DNA of 64,000 bases, from the NCBI RefSeq assembly GCF_003966735.1, contig NZ_AP017378.1, positions 2,624,905 through 2,688,904 of the forward strand, in the 5' to 3' direction. Origin of the DNA: Desulfovibrio ferrophilus. GTDB lineage: Bacteria; Desulfobacterota; Desulfovibrionia; Desulfovibrionales; Desulfovibrionaceae. A program made the translations under genes and the position numbers. Positions 1 through 8,948 of this stretch are shown piece after piece. The notes under the pieces were generated by a model. The model saw only the letters and a program-made list of their open reading frames with translations. It had not been told where the DNA came from and ran no database searches. Within the stretch, counting starts at the first letter, position 1. Each line of letters begins with the position of its first letter.

Positions 1-194
1 GCATGGCGATCATAGAAATCCTTCTCGGCCCGCCGTGCCTCAAGCAACGACACCTTGGCTCCAAGAGCCACTTCGTCGGCGTGTTCGGCATCCAGTTTAT
101 ACCTACCGCCAACCAGTCCAACACCAAAAACCATTGCGAACGCACCCACTGCAATCGCAGCAATGAGTATCAATTTTCCCTTTACAGACACCAT
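1..194 (-). CDS. methyl-accepting chemotaxis protein, N-terminal fragment (cut by window start)
   Basis: Only the first 64 codons lie in the window. The ATG at 194 follows GGGAG at 5 bases. The peptide opens with a short basic stretch and one hydrophobic segment (about residues 5-27: VKGKLILIAAIAVGAFAMVF and following). It then continues LDAEHADEVALGAKVSLLEARRAEKDF in separate stretches. A membrane helix followed by a helical segment with the LLEARR-EKDF pattern is typical of the periplasmic helical sensor domain of chemoreceptors. The signalling domain lies outside the window, so the call rests on the N-terminus alone. A histidine kinase with the same sensor type is the main alternative. Confidence 0.6.
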   Translation of the reverse strand, partial: MVSVKGKLILIAAIAVGAFAMVFGVGLVGGRYKLDAEHADEVALGAKVSLLEARRAEKDFYDRH

Positions 195-504
195 GTTCTC
201 CCTTTTCTCCGGATAGGCGATTGAGCCACTCCCCTCCCCCCTCCAAAGGCTGGCAGGCTCAACTTTTACAACTGCAGAACCGCCTTCCTTCTGACATATC
301 ACAAGGAGTTTGTGAACAATAAATAATCCATCAGACAAATATAGACATGTATGCATCTGACATATCAGTCAGTTCATACAAAAACTCTTTATTCACCATT
401 CACCGGGCCGTTCCTGCCACTGACCGGGCAGCCCCCTTGCACCTGATCTATTTTCAGGATATTCCCGATGTTATGCTCCAAAACCCCACGGGAAACGAAG
501 CCAC
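195..504. other. divergent intergenic region with a 12-bp direct repeat
   Basis: This AT-richer stretch separates the chemoreceptor gene (minus) from the LytTR regulator (plus), so it should hold both promoters. The 12-mer TCTGACATATCA occurs twice in direct orientation, at 290-301 and 356-367, 66 bases apart from start to start. I could not assign a convincing -35/-10 pair or a terminator. No coding sequence is supported here. Confidence 0.5.
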
Positions 505-1368
505 ATGCGCCATCTGAACACTCTGCTGCTGCACCCCGACTCCGAGGTCCGCGCCACCTTGCGCGGTTACCTTGAGGACGTGGAATTTCTGCGCGTGCTG
601 GGTGAGGCCGTAACCGGATTCGAAGCCCTGGAACTTCTGGAGCACGTGCCCTACGGGGTGTTCTTCGTGGGTATGGAACTGGCCGAAGGAGTCTCCGGTC
701 TTGAGTTGGCGCAGATGCTGGCCGGGCGAAAGCACAAACCGGCTCTGGTTTTTATCGCAAATGACGAATCCCAGGCCTTTTCCGCTTTCGAGCTGGGAGC
801 CACCGATTATCTGCTCTGGCCCACCACCCCGGAACGATTCAAGCAGACCTTGCAGCGGCTGCGCCAATTCCAGGCGCATTACAAAGAGATCCCGCCCCCG
901 TCCTGGACCGAAGACGAAGATGAAACAGCCGACGAGCATACCCTGCAACTGCCTCTGGGCGAAGAGGAAGAAGACCGTTTCCTGAAAGCCCTGTCCCAGG
1001 CCTGGGAATTCTCCAATATCAGCCGCCCCGTGGAGATCGAAAAGCTGCCCATCAACATGGACGGCCGCACCATCCTGATTCCCTATACACAGATCATCTT
1101 CGTGGAAGCCTACGAGGATTACTCATATGTTCACACCGCTTCGCAGAAGTACCTGACCTCCTACAGATTGAAGACCCTGGAGGAAAGGCTCAGGCAGTAT
1201 CGATTCTTCCGCGTGCACAGAAAATTCCTGGTGAACCTGGAAATGGTCACCGAAATCGCCTCGCTGCCGGGCAGCAACTTCATGCTGCGCACCCAAGGCA
1301 AGACCCGCATCGAGTTGCCCATCAGCCGCAGGCGAATCACTGAGTTGAAGAAAATACTCGGGCTGTGA
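505..1368 (+). CDS. LytTR-family DNA-binding regulator with degenerate receiver domain
   Basis: The 287-residue protein has an N-terminal CheY-like fold (about residues 1-120), an acidic linker (about 128-160, rich in Asp/Glu) and a C-terminal LytTR DNA-binding domain (about 175-287, with IIFVEAYEDYSYVHT and FFRVHRKFLVNL). LytTR proteins bind direct repeats upstream of target promoters. The receiver has lost key residues. The phospho-acceptor position holds Gly56 (FFVGMELAEG where LDxxMP is usual), the conserved Lys of the KP motif is Trp105 (YLLWP), and the N-terminal acidic pair is only partly kept. The domain therefore probably does not respond to phosphorylation. No histidine kinase lies beside it. 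The start ATG has only a weak GGAAACGAAG leader. Confidence 0.85.
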   Translation: MRHLNTLLLHPDSEVRATLRGYLEDVEFLRVLGEAVTGFEALELLEHVPYGVFFVGMELAEGVSGLELAQMLAGRKHKPALVFIANDESQAFSAFELGATDYLLWPTTPERFKQTLQRLRQFQAHYKEIPPPSWTEDEDETADEHTLQLPLGEEEEDRFLKALSQAWEFSNISRPVEIEKLPINMDGRTILIPYTQIIFVEAYEDYSYVHTASQKYLTSYRLKTLEERLRQYRFFRVHRKFLVNLEMVTEIASLPGSNFMLRTQGKTRIELPISRRRITELKKILGL

Positions 1369-1389
1369 TGCCCGCACAGGCGACGGCAT

Positions 1390-1418
1390 GACCGTTCAAC
1401 GCCATGAACGGTCCTTTT
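1390..1418 (+). terminator. hairpin terminator after the LytTR gene
   Basis: GACCGTTC (1390-1397) and GAACGGTC (1406-1413) form a perfect 8-bp stem with an 8-base loop, followed by CTTTT. Confidence 0.65.
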
Positions 1419-1504
1419 GCCGAAATTCGAACCTCGAACCGCCTGATTCACGATACAAAGACGCCTCTGCCGGACAATTTGTCTCGACTTAGGGAGACGC
1501 ATCC

Positions 1505-3439
1505 ATGGACCAGACCGGAGCACTAGACGCATTACTGCACGAGGAACGGGTCTTCCGACCGCTTCCGCAGATGGTGATCGAGGCCAACTTGAACCCGCAT
1601 GAGCTGGAACAGGCTCAGGAGCAGGCCAATCGGGATTTCCTTTCCTATTGGGAAGACGCAGCCCATGAATTGGACTGGTTCAAGAAGTGGGATCAGGTGC
1701 TGGACGACTCCAATGCCCCCCACTACCGCTGGTTCCCCGGCGCGCGCTGCAACATCGTCTACAACGCCCTTGATCGCCACATTGAGACCGCCAACAAGAA
1801 CAAACTGGCACTCATCTGGGAAGGCGAACCGGGCGACCAGCGCAAGTACACCTATTACGAACTTTACCGCGAGGTGAACCGCTTCGCCAACGCCCTCAGG
1901 TCTCTTGGCGTCGCCAAGGGCGACCGGGTGGTGCTGTACATGCCGCTTCTGCCCGAAACCACCATTGCCATGCTGGCCGTAGCCAAGATCGGGGCCGTGC
2001 ACAGCATGATCTACGGCGGATTCTCGGCCAAAGTCCTGCGCGAGCGCATCAATGACGCCAAAGCCAAGCTGGTGGTCACGGCCGATGGGTTCTACCGCAA
2101 TGGCCGAGTCGTGAATCTGAAGCAGATCGTGGACGAAGCGCTGCTCGGGGCCTGCGCCGAATGCGTTGAAACCTGCGTGGTGGTGCATCGGGCCAATGTC
2201 GATGCCGAAATGCACGAGCCGCGCGACCTCTGGTACGAGGACCTGGTGCGGCGCGAGCGCCCCTCGTCCCCCACCGAGGTCATGGACGCTGATGATCCGC
2301 TATTTTTGCTCTACAGTTCCGGCACCACGGGCAAGCCCAAGGGCATCGTCCATTCCCACGCCGGATACATGGTGGGTATCAACCGCACTCTGAACTGGGT
2401 CTTTGACCTGAAACCCACGGATATTTTCTGGTGCACCGCCGATACCGGCTGGATCACCGGCCACAGCTACGTCATCTACGGCCCGTTGGTCGCGGGAACC
2501 ACCACGGTGATGTACGAAGGCCACCCCCTGTATCCTCAGGCCGACAGGCTTTGGGATGTCGTCGCCCGCTACGGGGTGACCATCCTCTACACCTCGCCCA
2601 CGCTGATCCGGATGCTGATGCGCTTTGGGACCCAGTATCCGCGCCAGAAGGACCTTTCCACCCTGCGCCTTCTGGGCTCGGTGGGAGAGCCCATCAATCC
2701 CGAGGCCTGGGTCTGGCTGCACAAGCATATCGGGGGGGCCAAGTGCCCCATCATGGATACCTGGTGGCAAACCGAAACCGGGATGTTCATGATCAGCCCC
2801 CTGCCCATTTCGCCGCTCAAGCCCGGCAGCGTGAACAAGGCCCTGCCCGGAGTCGAGGCCGATGTCGTGGACCGCGAAGGAAACCCTGTGCCTGCGGGCA
2901 AGGGCGGCTTCCTGGTCATCAAGAAGCCATGGCCCGCAATGATGAGCGGCATCGACAACGATCCCGAGCGTTACGAGAACACCTACTGGAAAAAGATTCC
3001 CGGCATGTACTTCGCAGGCGATGTGGCCCGCAAGGACGAGGACGGATACATCTGGATTCAGGGCCGCGCCGACGATGTACTGAACATCGCCGGACACCGC
3101 ATCGGCACCGCCGAAGTGGAAAGCGCTCTGGTGGCACACCGTTTCGTGAACGAAGCCGCGGTCATCGGCATCCCTGACACCATCAAGGGAGAGGTGGCCA
3201 AGGCCTTCGTCATCCTGACCGATGGCTGGGAGGCCGAATACGACACCTCCGAAGACCTGGTCTCGGCACTGAAAAATCACGTCCGGCGTGAACTCGGACC
3301 AGTGGCTGTCCTCAAATCCCTTGAATTCCGCACCACACTCCCAAAGACCCGCAGTGGGAAAATCATGCGCCGCATCTTAAAGGCCGAAGAACTGGGTGAG
3401 GACGTGGGCGACACTTCAACCCTGGAAGACCTGGACTAG
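1505..3439 (+). CDS. acs: acetyl-CoA synthetase (AMP-forming)
   Basis: This 644-residue adenylate-forming enzyme is full length for Acs and activates acetate to acetyl-CoA with ATP through acetyl-AMP. Visible motifs are the P-loop-like [10 protein letters not shown] (about residue 271), the [12 protein letters not shown] substrate region, DTWWQTETG, the hinge [15 protein letters not shown], and the C-terminal [10 protein letters not shown], whose Lys is the family's catalytic and acetylation-controlled residue. The ATG follows GGGAG at 8 bases. The gene stands alone, with a terminator-like hairpin on each side. In a sulfate reducer it would serve acetate assimilation or scavenging. Other short-chain acyl-CoA synthetases (propionyl) are close relatives, but the overall pattern fits Acs best. 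Confidence 0.95.
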   Translation: MDQTGALDALLHEERVFRPLPQMVIEANLNPHELEQAQEQANRDFLSYWEDAAHELDWFKKWDQVLDDSNAPHYRWFPGARCNIVYNALDRHIETANKNKLALIWEGEPGDQRKYTYYELYREVNRFANALRSLGVAKGDRVVLYMPLLPETTIAMLAVAKIGAVHSMIYGGFSAKVLRERINDAKAKLVVTADGFYRNGRVVNLKQIVDEALLGACAECVETCVVVHRANVDAEMHEPRDLWYEDLVRRERPSSPTEVMDADDPLFLLYSSGTTGKPKGIVHSHAGYMVGINRTLNWVFDLKPTDIFWCTADTGWITGHSYVIYGPLVAGTTTVMYEGHPLYPQADRLWDVVARYGVTILYTSPTLIRMLMRFGTQYPRQKDLSTLRLLGSVGEPINPEAWVWLHKHIGGAKCPIMDTWWQTETGMFMISPLPISPLKPGSVNKALPGVEADVVDREGNPVPAGKGGFLVIKKPWPAMMSGIDNDPERYENTYWKKIPGMYFAGDVARKDEDGYIWIQGRADDVLNIAGHRIGTAEVESALVAHRFVNEAAVIGIPDTIKGEVAKAFVILTDGWEAEYDTSEDLVSALKNHVRRELGPVAVLKSLEFRTTLPKTRSGKIMRRILKAEELGEDVGDTSTLEDLD

Positions 3440-3461
3440 CTGCCATTCCAATCAATGTCCC

Positions 3462-3489
3462 AAAAGCCCGGCTCAGCCGGGCTTTTTTT
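3462..3489 (+). terminator. rho-independent terminator of acs
   Basis: AGCCCGGC (3465-3472) pairs with GCCGGGCT (3476-3483) around a TCA loop. A run of seven T follows from 3483. Confidence 0.9.
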
Positions 3490-3557
3490 CGTTGACCTTG
3501 CCTCCACTATCGCCTGCTCGTTGCAGTAGCCCCGCATGACTGATAGGATTGATTGAT

Positions 3558-4736
3558 ATGAGAGCTTCACCCAGCCCGGTTCATCCTGGCCGTTCTAGGC
3601 TTGTCACCCTCTGCTCTGTAGCCATGCTACTGGTGGGAGCCTTGTTGCTGGCCCAACTCTGGTCATGCAGCGAGTCCGGCCCCTTCCTCATCGGCTTTGC
3701 CGGACCACTGGAAGGCAAATATTCCGACCTGGGCGTTCAGGGGCGCAACGGTGCTCAACTGGCCATCGAACTGGAAAACACACGAGGCGGCATAAACGGC
3801 AGAAAGCTGAAGCTCATTGCCCAACATGATGGTTATTCCGCTGAAGAAGCCCAAGTTGCCATCCAGGCTCTCAAGGAATCCGGGGTCAAAGTCGTCATCG
3901 GCCATATGACCAGTGCCCAGAGCATGGCCAGCTATGACCTGGCCGAAAAGTTGAAACTCCCCAGAATTTCACCAACCACATCCACGCCCCTGCTCTCCCA
4001 CCGAGAAGATCTTTTCTTCCGGGTCATTTCCAGCAGCAGGGACTGGGCCAATGGACTCGCCACCTATTGCCGAACCGTTGACAAAACCAGGACCGTGGTC
4101 ACGCTTCAGGATCGGGACAACGAAGCTTACAGTCTCCCCTTCAACCAGATTTTCGAAAAGCGATTCATTGCCCTGGGCGGTACCGTGTTGGATCAAATCG
4201 ACATCCGGTCCTCATCCATTAAAGATTGGAATGACATCGCCAAACGCATTGCCTCCTCCGGCGCAGAAGCGTTGACAGTCGCCCTATCGGCCCGGGACCT
4301 CGCCGCACTGGCCCGCCAGTTGCGGGTCCAGAACATCGACATCCCCATTTACAGTTCCATGTGGGCCTATACCCGCGAGCTCACCCTGGCCGGAGGAAAA
4401 GCCGTTGAAGGAATCATCTTTGCCGTCAGCTACACAGGGGACAACAAGCGCTCGGAATTCACTAATTTTCAGGTACACTACCAGGAGCGCTTCGGCTGGC
4501 CACCAAATTACGCCGCAGCCTTCGGCTTCGAAGCTGCCAGTGTCCTCATCGAGGCCCTGCGCTGGGGGGGAGGCGATCCCAGCTTGTTGTCCGAAAGCAT
4601 CATGGCCATGGGCAACCACCCCGGAGTCAGCGGCCCCATCCGATTCGACGAATTCGGCGACGTTATCCGCCCTTCATTCATCGTGACCATCCGCGATCGC
4701 ACATTCGTCACTCTGACCACCATCGAGAACGACTAG
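3558..4736 (+). CDS. periplasmic amino-acid-type binding protein (Leu/Ile/Val family), probable sensor partner
   Basis: This protein of about 392 residues belongs to the type-I periplasmic binding fold used by branched-chain amino acid transporters (FLIGFAGPLEGKYSDLG, GAQLAIELENTRGGINGRKL, VVIGHMTSAQS). The N-terminus has a hydrophobic segment ending LWSC, an imperfect lipobox, so it may be a lipoprotein. I chose the ATG at 3558, with AGGA 9 bases upstream, over the in-frame TTG at 3549. No ABC permease or ATPase is nearby. Its TAG stop directly abuts the ATG of a membrane histidine kinase, so it probably presents a ligand to that kinase rather than feeding a transporter. The ligand is unknown. 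Confidence 0.8.
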   Translation: MRASPSPVHPGRSRLVTLCSVAMLLVGALLLAQLWSCSESGPFLIGFAGPLEGKYSDLGVQGRNGAQLAIELENTRGGINGRKLKLIAQHDGYSAEEAQVAIQALKESGVKVVIGHMTSAQSMASYDLAEKLKLPRISPTTSTPLLSHREDLFFRVISSSRDWANGLATYCRTVDKTRTVVTLQDRDNEAYSLPFNQIFEKRFIALGGTVLDQIDIRSSSIKDWNDIAKRIASSGAEALTVALSARDLAALARQLRVQNIDIPIYSSMWAYTRELTLAGGKAVEGIIFAVSYTGDNKRSEFTNFQVHYQERFGWPPNYAAAFGFEAASVLIEALRWGGGDPSLLSESIMAMGNHPGVSGPIRFDEFGDVIRPSFIVTIRDRTFVTLTTIEND

Positions 4737-6971
4737 ATGCCAGTTCCTCGCCCCCTGCACCGCATCCTGAGCACCAAACTCACAAGATTTCTGCTCATTC
4801 CGAGTATTGTCTTCGTCGTATTCATCGGAGGATTCTTCTCGTACCGGCAGTATGCCAACCTGAAGCAGCAAGACAAGCTGCTGGCTGACTCTCTTGCACG
4901 CTACGCTGAAGCCTATGTCGAGGACGCACTCTACGCCCTGAAGCATTTGGCCTACCGAGCCAACCAATCGGAGGAACAATCCCTGACCCTGGACCTCAGG
5001 CAAATGCACACCACTTTCCCACATTTCGAGCGACTGCTCTGGGTCAATGCGGAAAATATCGTGCTGGCGGCCTATCCCACAGGCCTCAAGGGTGTCGATT
5101 TCCCCCTGCTCTTCCCCCAGGCCCAAACGCATCCCGAGCTCCTGCTTTCCCGACCGATCTATTCCCCGGAGGCAAACAAGCTGACCATCTACGTCGGACA
5201 TGTTGCTCCCGGAGGAGGCAGGGCCATTGCGGAACTTGACCTCTCCGCCCTGCAGGATCATCTCAAGCTCTTCTCTCCCGCAGGAGGAGAGCGAAACATC
5301 GTCATCACAGATGCCTACGGCAACGTCATCGTTCACCCTGACCAGCGCCTGGTCCGGCAGCAGGTCAATATCGGCGGTGAGGAATTGTTGCAATCACTTG
5401 GTAAGGACTCGCATGGGTACAGCCTGCACAAAGACGGCGATCTCTATTTCTTCAGTTCCTTGGTGCGCATGGAATCCCTGAGATGGGTGCTTGCCCTTTC
5501 CACATCGGCCAATGCAGTGTTTTTCCCCATCGCTCAAACGGTCATCGCGCTGGTCGTCTTTCTGGTGGCGTTCTTCCTGATGATGACGGCCCTATTTCGA
5601 GCCGAACTCAACAAGGACATCGTCACACCGCTTTCGTCCTTTGCAGCGCTCATCAAACACACGGCACGTGACAGGAGCATCCCTCCTGCCTCTGCCCCCG
5701 ACCAGACCTTTGCGGAACTGGCGGCCATCGAGGACGAATTCGCTCTCATGTACCGTGAGATTGCGCACCGTGAGCATCTCTTGCGCCAGGGCCGCAAATA
5801 TATCCGCAGTGTCATCGACTCCCTGCCCTCGGTCTTCGCAGCCCTGGATGCGGACGGGATCGTCACGCAATGGAGTTCCGGCGCCCACGATCTGGCGGGG
5901 ATACCTGCAGGGGACGCCATTGGTCGCCCAATCCTGGAGCTATTGCCCCAACTTGAACCGGTGACCAAGATGATCAGCCAGGTCCTTCAGGAACAACGCC
6001 CGGCCTCACTGGACAGATTGAACTGGAACACGGAATCCGGCACCGCCATCTATCATCTGGAAGTCTATCCACTACAGGATGCCCCGGAGCGCGGAGCCGT
6101 ATTGCGCATGGACAACGTCACCACCCGGATGCGCCTTGAAGAGATCATGATTCAGACCGAGAAGATGATGTCTGTCGGAGGCCTTGCCGCTGGCATGGCA
6201 CACGAGATCAACAATCCGCTGGGTGGCATCCTGCAGGGAGCGCAAAACATCTTGCGCCGATTCGACCCCGAATTGCCCGCCAATATCAAGGCAGCACAGG
6301 AGACAAACCTCGAATTGAGCACCATGCAGGCTTATCTCGATGCCCGAAGAATCCCCAAGATGCTTGAGGGCATCATCACCTCCGGTAAACGGGCGGCGGA
6401 CATTGTCAGTAATATGCTCAATTTCTCCCGCAATAGCGCGCCCTGTCACACGCACTGCGAACTGCATCAACTCATCGACACGGTCATTGGTCTGGCGTCC
6501 AGCGACTACGACCTCAAAAAACGCTACGATTTCAGAAATATTAAAATCATCCGCAATTTCGACAGCGACCTGCCGCTCTTGCCATGCACGACAACAGAGA
6601 TCGAACAGGTCATTTTCAACCTGCTCAAGAATGCAGCACATGCCATAGACTCCATGCCAGAGCCTCCTTCAGAGCCCACGATCACGATCAGTACCCGGGT
6701 CAGACCCCCGTACGTTCAAGTATCCATTACCGACAACGGTCCCGGCATCCCGGAAAATATACGCTCCCGCATCTTCGAGCCATTCTTCACCACCAAGGAA
6801 GTGGGCAAGGGCACTGGCCTGGGCCTTTCCGTGTCCTATTTCATCATTACCAACAACCACAGTGGCACCTTTGCCGTGGACTCCACCCCCGGACAGGGCA
6901 CAACGTTCACCATCAGCCTGCCTCTCAACGCCTCCCCGGAGCACACAGTCCCTCCCTGCGCTCAGTCCTGA
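4737..6971 (+). CDS. membrane sensor histidine kinase (Cache-like and PAS domains)
   Basis: The 744-residue protein has a transmembrane segment near residues 17-36, a periplasmic Cache-like region to about 260, a second membrane helix at about 263-285, a linker, a PAS domain at about 355-470, a HisKA domain with the phospho-His in [12 protein letters not shown] (about 489), and a HATPase_c domain with [18 protein letters not shown] and GTGLGLS boxes. The domain order is complete. Its ATG follows the stop codon of the binding-protein gene without a gap, and no good Shine-Dalgarno sequence is seen, so translation is likely coupled. No response regulator gene follows; the partner must be elsewhere. 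I infer that the binding protein modulates this kinase. Confidence 0.88.
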   Translation: MPVPRPLHRILSTKLTRFLLIPSIVFVVFIGGFFSYRQYANLKQQDKLLADSLARYAEAYVEDALYALKHLAYRANQSEEQSLTLDLRQMHTTFPHFERLLWVNAENIVLAAYPTGLKGVDFPLLFPQAQTHPELLLSRPIYSPEANKLTIYVGHVAPGGGRAIAELDLSALQDHLKLFSPAGGERNIVITDAYGNVIVHPDQRLVRQQVNIGGEELLQSLGKDSHGYSLHKDGDLYFFSSLVRMESLRWVLALSTSANAVFFPIAQTVIALVVFLVAFFLMMTALFRAELNKDIVTPLSSFAALIKHTARDRSIPPASAPDQTFAELAAIEDEFALMYREIAHREHLLRQGRKYIRSVIDSLPSVFAALDADGIVTQWSSGAHDLAGIPAGDAIGRPILELLPQLEPVTKMISQVLQEQRPASLDRLNWNTESGTAIYHLEVYPLQDAPERGAVLRMDNVTTRMRLEEIMIQTEKMMSVGGLAAGMAHEINNPLGGILQGAQNILRRFDPELPANIKAAQETNLELSTMQAYLDARRIPKMLEGIITSGKRAADIVSNMLNFSRNSAPCHTHCELHQLIDTVIGLASSDYDLKKRYDFRNIKIIRNFDSDLPLLPCTTTEIEQVIFNLLKNAAHAIDSMPEPPSEPTITISTRVRPPYVQVSITDNGPGIPENIRSRIFEPFFTTKEVGKGTGLGLSVSYFIITNNHSGTFAVDSTPGQGTTFTISLPLNASPEHTVPPCAQS

Positions 6972-7011
6972 CCGGCAAGAGCGAAGAACTCCGCACATTG
7001 TGGCCAGCCAA

Positions 7012-7052
7012 TAAAAAAGGGCGACTCCAACCGGAGCCGCCCTTCTACTTTT
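7012..7052. terminator. bidirectional hairpin terminator between kinase and Tim44-like gene
   Basis: GGGCGACTCC (7019-7028) pairs with GGAGCCGCCC (7033-7042) with one internal A/C mismatch. An A-run lies on the left and a T-rich stretch (TTCTACTTTT) on the right, so it can serve both convergent genes. Confidence 0.75.
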
Positions 7053-7067
7053 CATGATGTGGTGCTG

Positions 7068-7973
7068 CTAGTTTTCCAACTGCTGCAATCCATCCACCAG
7101 CCACATGCCACCCTGAACAGTATCGTCCTGCTTGAAATGCCAGACTTCGCGCACCTGCTCGGAGCCACCGGAGGTGTCTTCGCGCATCAGAGCGTCGAAA
7201 TAGACTGTCGCCAGGGTCGCTCCGCCCTCCTGCTTGACCTCAAGCAGGCGAGCATTGACCATCAGAATCTCGGTCCGGGACGGTCCGGGGTCCTGGGCCG
7301 CCTGGCTCTTGATCTCATTCAGCACGGCCCCAGTGGTGAACTGGGAGATATCATCCATATCGCGGCTGTCCCACGAAGCCTGCAGGCGATTGAATGCCAG
7401 CTTGGCCCCTTCCAGAAACTCATCGGTGTCGAAACCGGCAGGCAGGTCCAACTCCGGAGCAGACTCTGCCGCCCCCTGGGTGGAACCCAGACCGCCCCAG
7501 GCCCCGTGGGCCTGACGCTGCATGCTGGAATCCTCATGGGGTTGAGGGCCACCACCGCCATAAGACATGCCACCGCTACGGCCACCCGCCACCTGCGGAG
7601 CCGGACGCCGACGTCGGAACAGCTTCATGGCCAAAAAGATCAGGCCACCAATGAGCAGAATATCCATCATTCCGCCACCGGCAAAGGGATGACCAAAGAA
7701 CATGGAGCCCAGCAGGGTTCCGGCCAGCAAACCACCAAACATGCCGCCCATGCCGCCAAAGCGGGAGGGACGTTGCGTCCCCTGGGTCGCGGTGGAACCC
7801 GCTGTGCCCTGCTTGGTCGGTGAAACGGGTTTGGAGTAGCTCTTGCTGAAGGAGCGACTGCCGCCAAAGGAGCGCCCGCCGCCGAAGCGTTTGGCATCGG
7901 CAAAGCCGGCATCCATGGCGATCAGCGCCACCAGAAGCAGGGGCACTATCATAAATTTAATAGCTGTACGCAT
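7068..7973 (-). CDS. Tim44-like domain membrane protein
   Basis: The 301-residue protein starts with a signal/anchor segment (MRTAIKFMIVPLLLVALIAM). A Ser/Gly/Lys-rich stretch follows (RFGGGRSFGGSRSFSKSYSK), then Gly-rich hydrophobic segments at about 85-135 and a short RRRR. The C-terminal domain (about 180-301) resembles the Tim44-like fold (DLPAGFDTDEFLEGAKLAF, LQASWDSRDMDDISQFTT, WLVDGLQQL). This architecture is common for bacterial Tim44-like proteins of unknown role, sometimes linked to the inner membrane. The ATG at 7973 follows GAGGA at 7 bases. It stands alone on the minus strand. Its function cannot be stated beyond the family. Confidence 0.8.
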   Translation of the reverse strand: MRTAIKFMIVPLLLVALIAMDAGFADAKRFGGGRSFGGSRSFSKSYSKPVSPTKQGTAGSTATQGTQRPSRFGGMGGMFGGLLAGTLLGSMFFGHPFAGGGMMDILLIGGLIFLAMKLFRRRRPAPQVAGGRSGGMSYGGGGPQPHEDSSMQRQAHGAWGGLGSTQGAAESAPELDLPAGFDTDEFLEGAKLAFNRLQASWDSRDMDDISQFTTGAVLNEIKSQAAQDPGPSRTEILMVNARLLEVKQEGGATLATVYFDALMREDTSGGSEQVREVWHFKQDDTVQGGMWLVDGLQQLEN

Positions 7974-8135
7974 TTAGATTTCCTCGTAGGTTACGATGGG
8001 GTCGAACCACTCGGATAAGGCGCCCCAAGCACCCTGTCAAGGATGACCGCACCGACTTGCCAAGCCGCAACAGATCATGCAATTGTCCCCGCTCACCGTA
8101 AAAATCACACAAATCGATACCAAGGAGACAACACG

Positions 8136-8426
8136 ATGCTGACCTGTAGCGCCAAGCACATTCTGGTGGAGACCGAAGAAGCCTGTCTGGACCTGAAGAA
8201 ACAGATCGAGGAAGGCACCTCTTTTGATGATGCAGCCAAACAAAACTCCAAGTGCCCATCGGGCCAGCGCGGCGGCGATCTGGGCCAGTTCCAGCCCGGC
8301 ATGATGGTTGCTGAATTCGACAAGGTCTGCTTCACCGAGGAAGTGGGCAAAGTCCACGGCCCCATCCAGACCCAGTTCGGTTACCATCTGATTCTGATCA
8401 CCGAGCGTAACGGCAAGGCCGAATAG
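8136..8426 (+). CDS. small parvulin-type peptidyl-prolyl cis-trans isomerase (PpiC-like)
   Basis: This 96-residue single-domain parvulin starts CSAKHILVETEEAC and carries the family signatures SKCPSGQRGGDLGQF, VAEFDKVCF, GPIQTQFGYHLI. Single-domain PpiC proteins catalyse proline cis-trans isomerisation in the cytoplasm; no signal peptide is seen. The start is the ATG at 8136 behind AAGGAG (8122-8127). An upstream in-frame extension lacks a ribosome site and parvulin similarity. A strong terminator follows. Confidence 0.9.
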   Translation: MLTCSAKHILVETEEACLDLKKQIEEGTSFDDAAKQNSKCPSGQRGGDLGQFQPGMMVAEFDKVCFTEEVGKVHGPIQTQFGYHLILITERNGKAE

Positions 8427-8473
8427 CGCACTCAGAATCTCATCATCGCCCGACTGAACGTCGAACAGATGAC

Positions 8474-8507
8474 AAAGCCCCTGCCGGTTTCTTCCGGCAG
8501 GGGCTTT
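8474..8507. terminator. strong bidirectional terminator
   Basis: AAAGCCCCTGCCGG (8474-8487) and CCGGCAGGGGCTTT (8494-8507) make a perfect 14-bp stem with a 6-base loop, between the convergent parvulin gene and the small minus-strand gene at 8529. Confidence 0.9.
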
Positions 8508-8528
8508 ATTGTTGACCAAGAGCACAGG

Positions 8529-8732
8529 CTACTGAAAATGATCCATTTCCATATCAACAACTTCCCGCCCACGTTCCAGGGCTCGGGCCTCGGTATCTCC
8601 AGCGGCAGCAAAGTGCTTTTCACCACCGTCAGGGTCGGTCAGGGTCATGGCAAAGCGTGCGCAATATTCATCGGTGGGACGCAGAGTGATGGTCCAGCCC
8701 CGGTAGTCTTCACTGCGAACATCGGTCTTCAT
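8529..8732 (-). CDS. small hypothetical protein (67 residues)
   Basis: I do not recognise a family. The 67-residue acidic protein contains YRGWTITLRPTDEYCARFAMTL and then TDPDGGEKHFAAAGDTEARAL. This looks like a compact alpha/beta domain of two or three strands followed by a helix. The ATG at 8732 has a strong AAGGAG at 7 bases, which favours it over upstream in-frame starts. The gene lies between two terminators, so it is probably its own transcription unit. Coding is supported by the ribosome site and the flanking terminators, not by homology. Confidence 0.6.
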   Translation of the reverse strand: MKTDVRSEDYRGWTITLRPTDEYCARFAMTLTDPDGGEKHFAAAGDTEARALERGREVVDMEMDHFQ

Positions 8733-8796
8733 GGTGTTACTCCTTCGATTCCTATCCCTATAGAATAAGTCTTCAGCGGAAAGGAGCAAGGGCAAC

Positions 8797-8825
8797 AAAA
8801 AAGGGGCACCCCTGCGGATGCCCCC
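8797..8825 (-). terminator. terminator of the NSS symporter operon
   Basis: On the minus strand GGGGCA (8824-8819) and TGCCCC (8808-8803) form the stem, followed by six T (complement of the A-run 8797-8802). It lies just past the 30-codon gene. Confidence 0.8.
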
Positions 8826-8852
8826 TGTCGTTATCGTATCAGCTCACAAAGC

Positions 8853-8945
8853 CTATTTCTTCATGGCCTTGAGCATGCACAGCGCGGCACCACCCCAGGT
8901 GATGCCAAGTCCGATGATCATCATGACGATGGCTCCAGTAGACAT
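8853..8945 (-). CDS. 30-residue MetS-like small subunit of an NSS symporter
   Basis: The ATG at 8945 is preceded by GGAGGTAGAGT. The predicted peptide is 30 residues, MSTGAIVMMIIGLGITWGGA then ALCMLKAMKK: one membrane helix with a short basic tail. It starts 3 bases after the stop codon of the symporter gene, and its ribosome site lies inside the end of that gene. Methionine and alanine importers of the NSS type (MetP) are known to work with a single-helix subunit MetS encoded directly downstream, and the GLGITWGG-A pattern matches that family. It is easily missed because of its length. Confidence 0.85.
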   Translation of the reverse strand: MSTGAIVMMIIGLGITWGGAALCMLKAMKK

Positions 8946-8948
8946 ACT

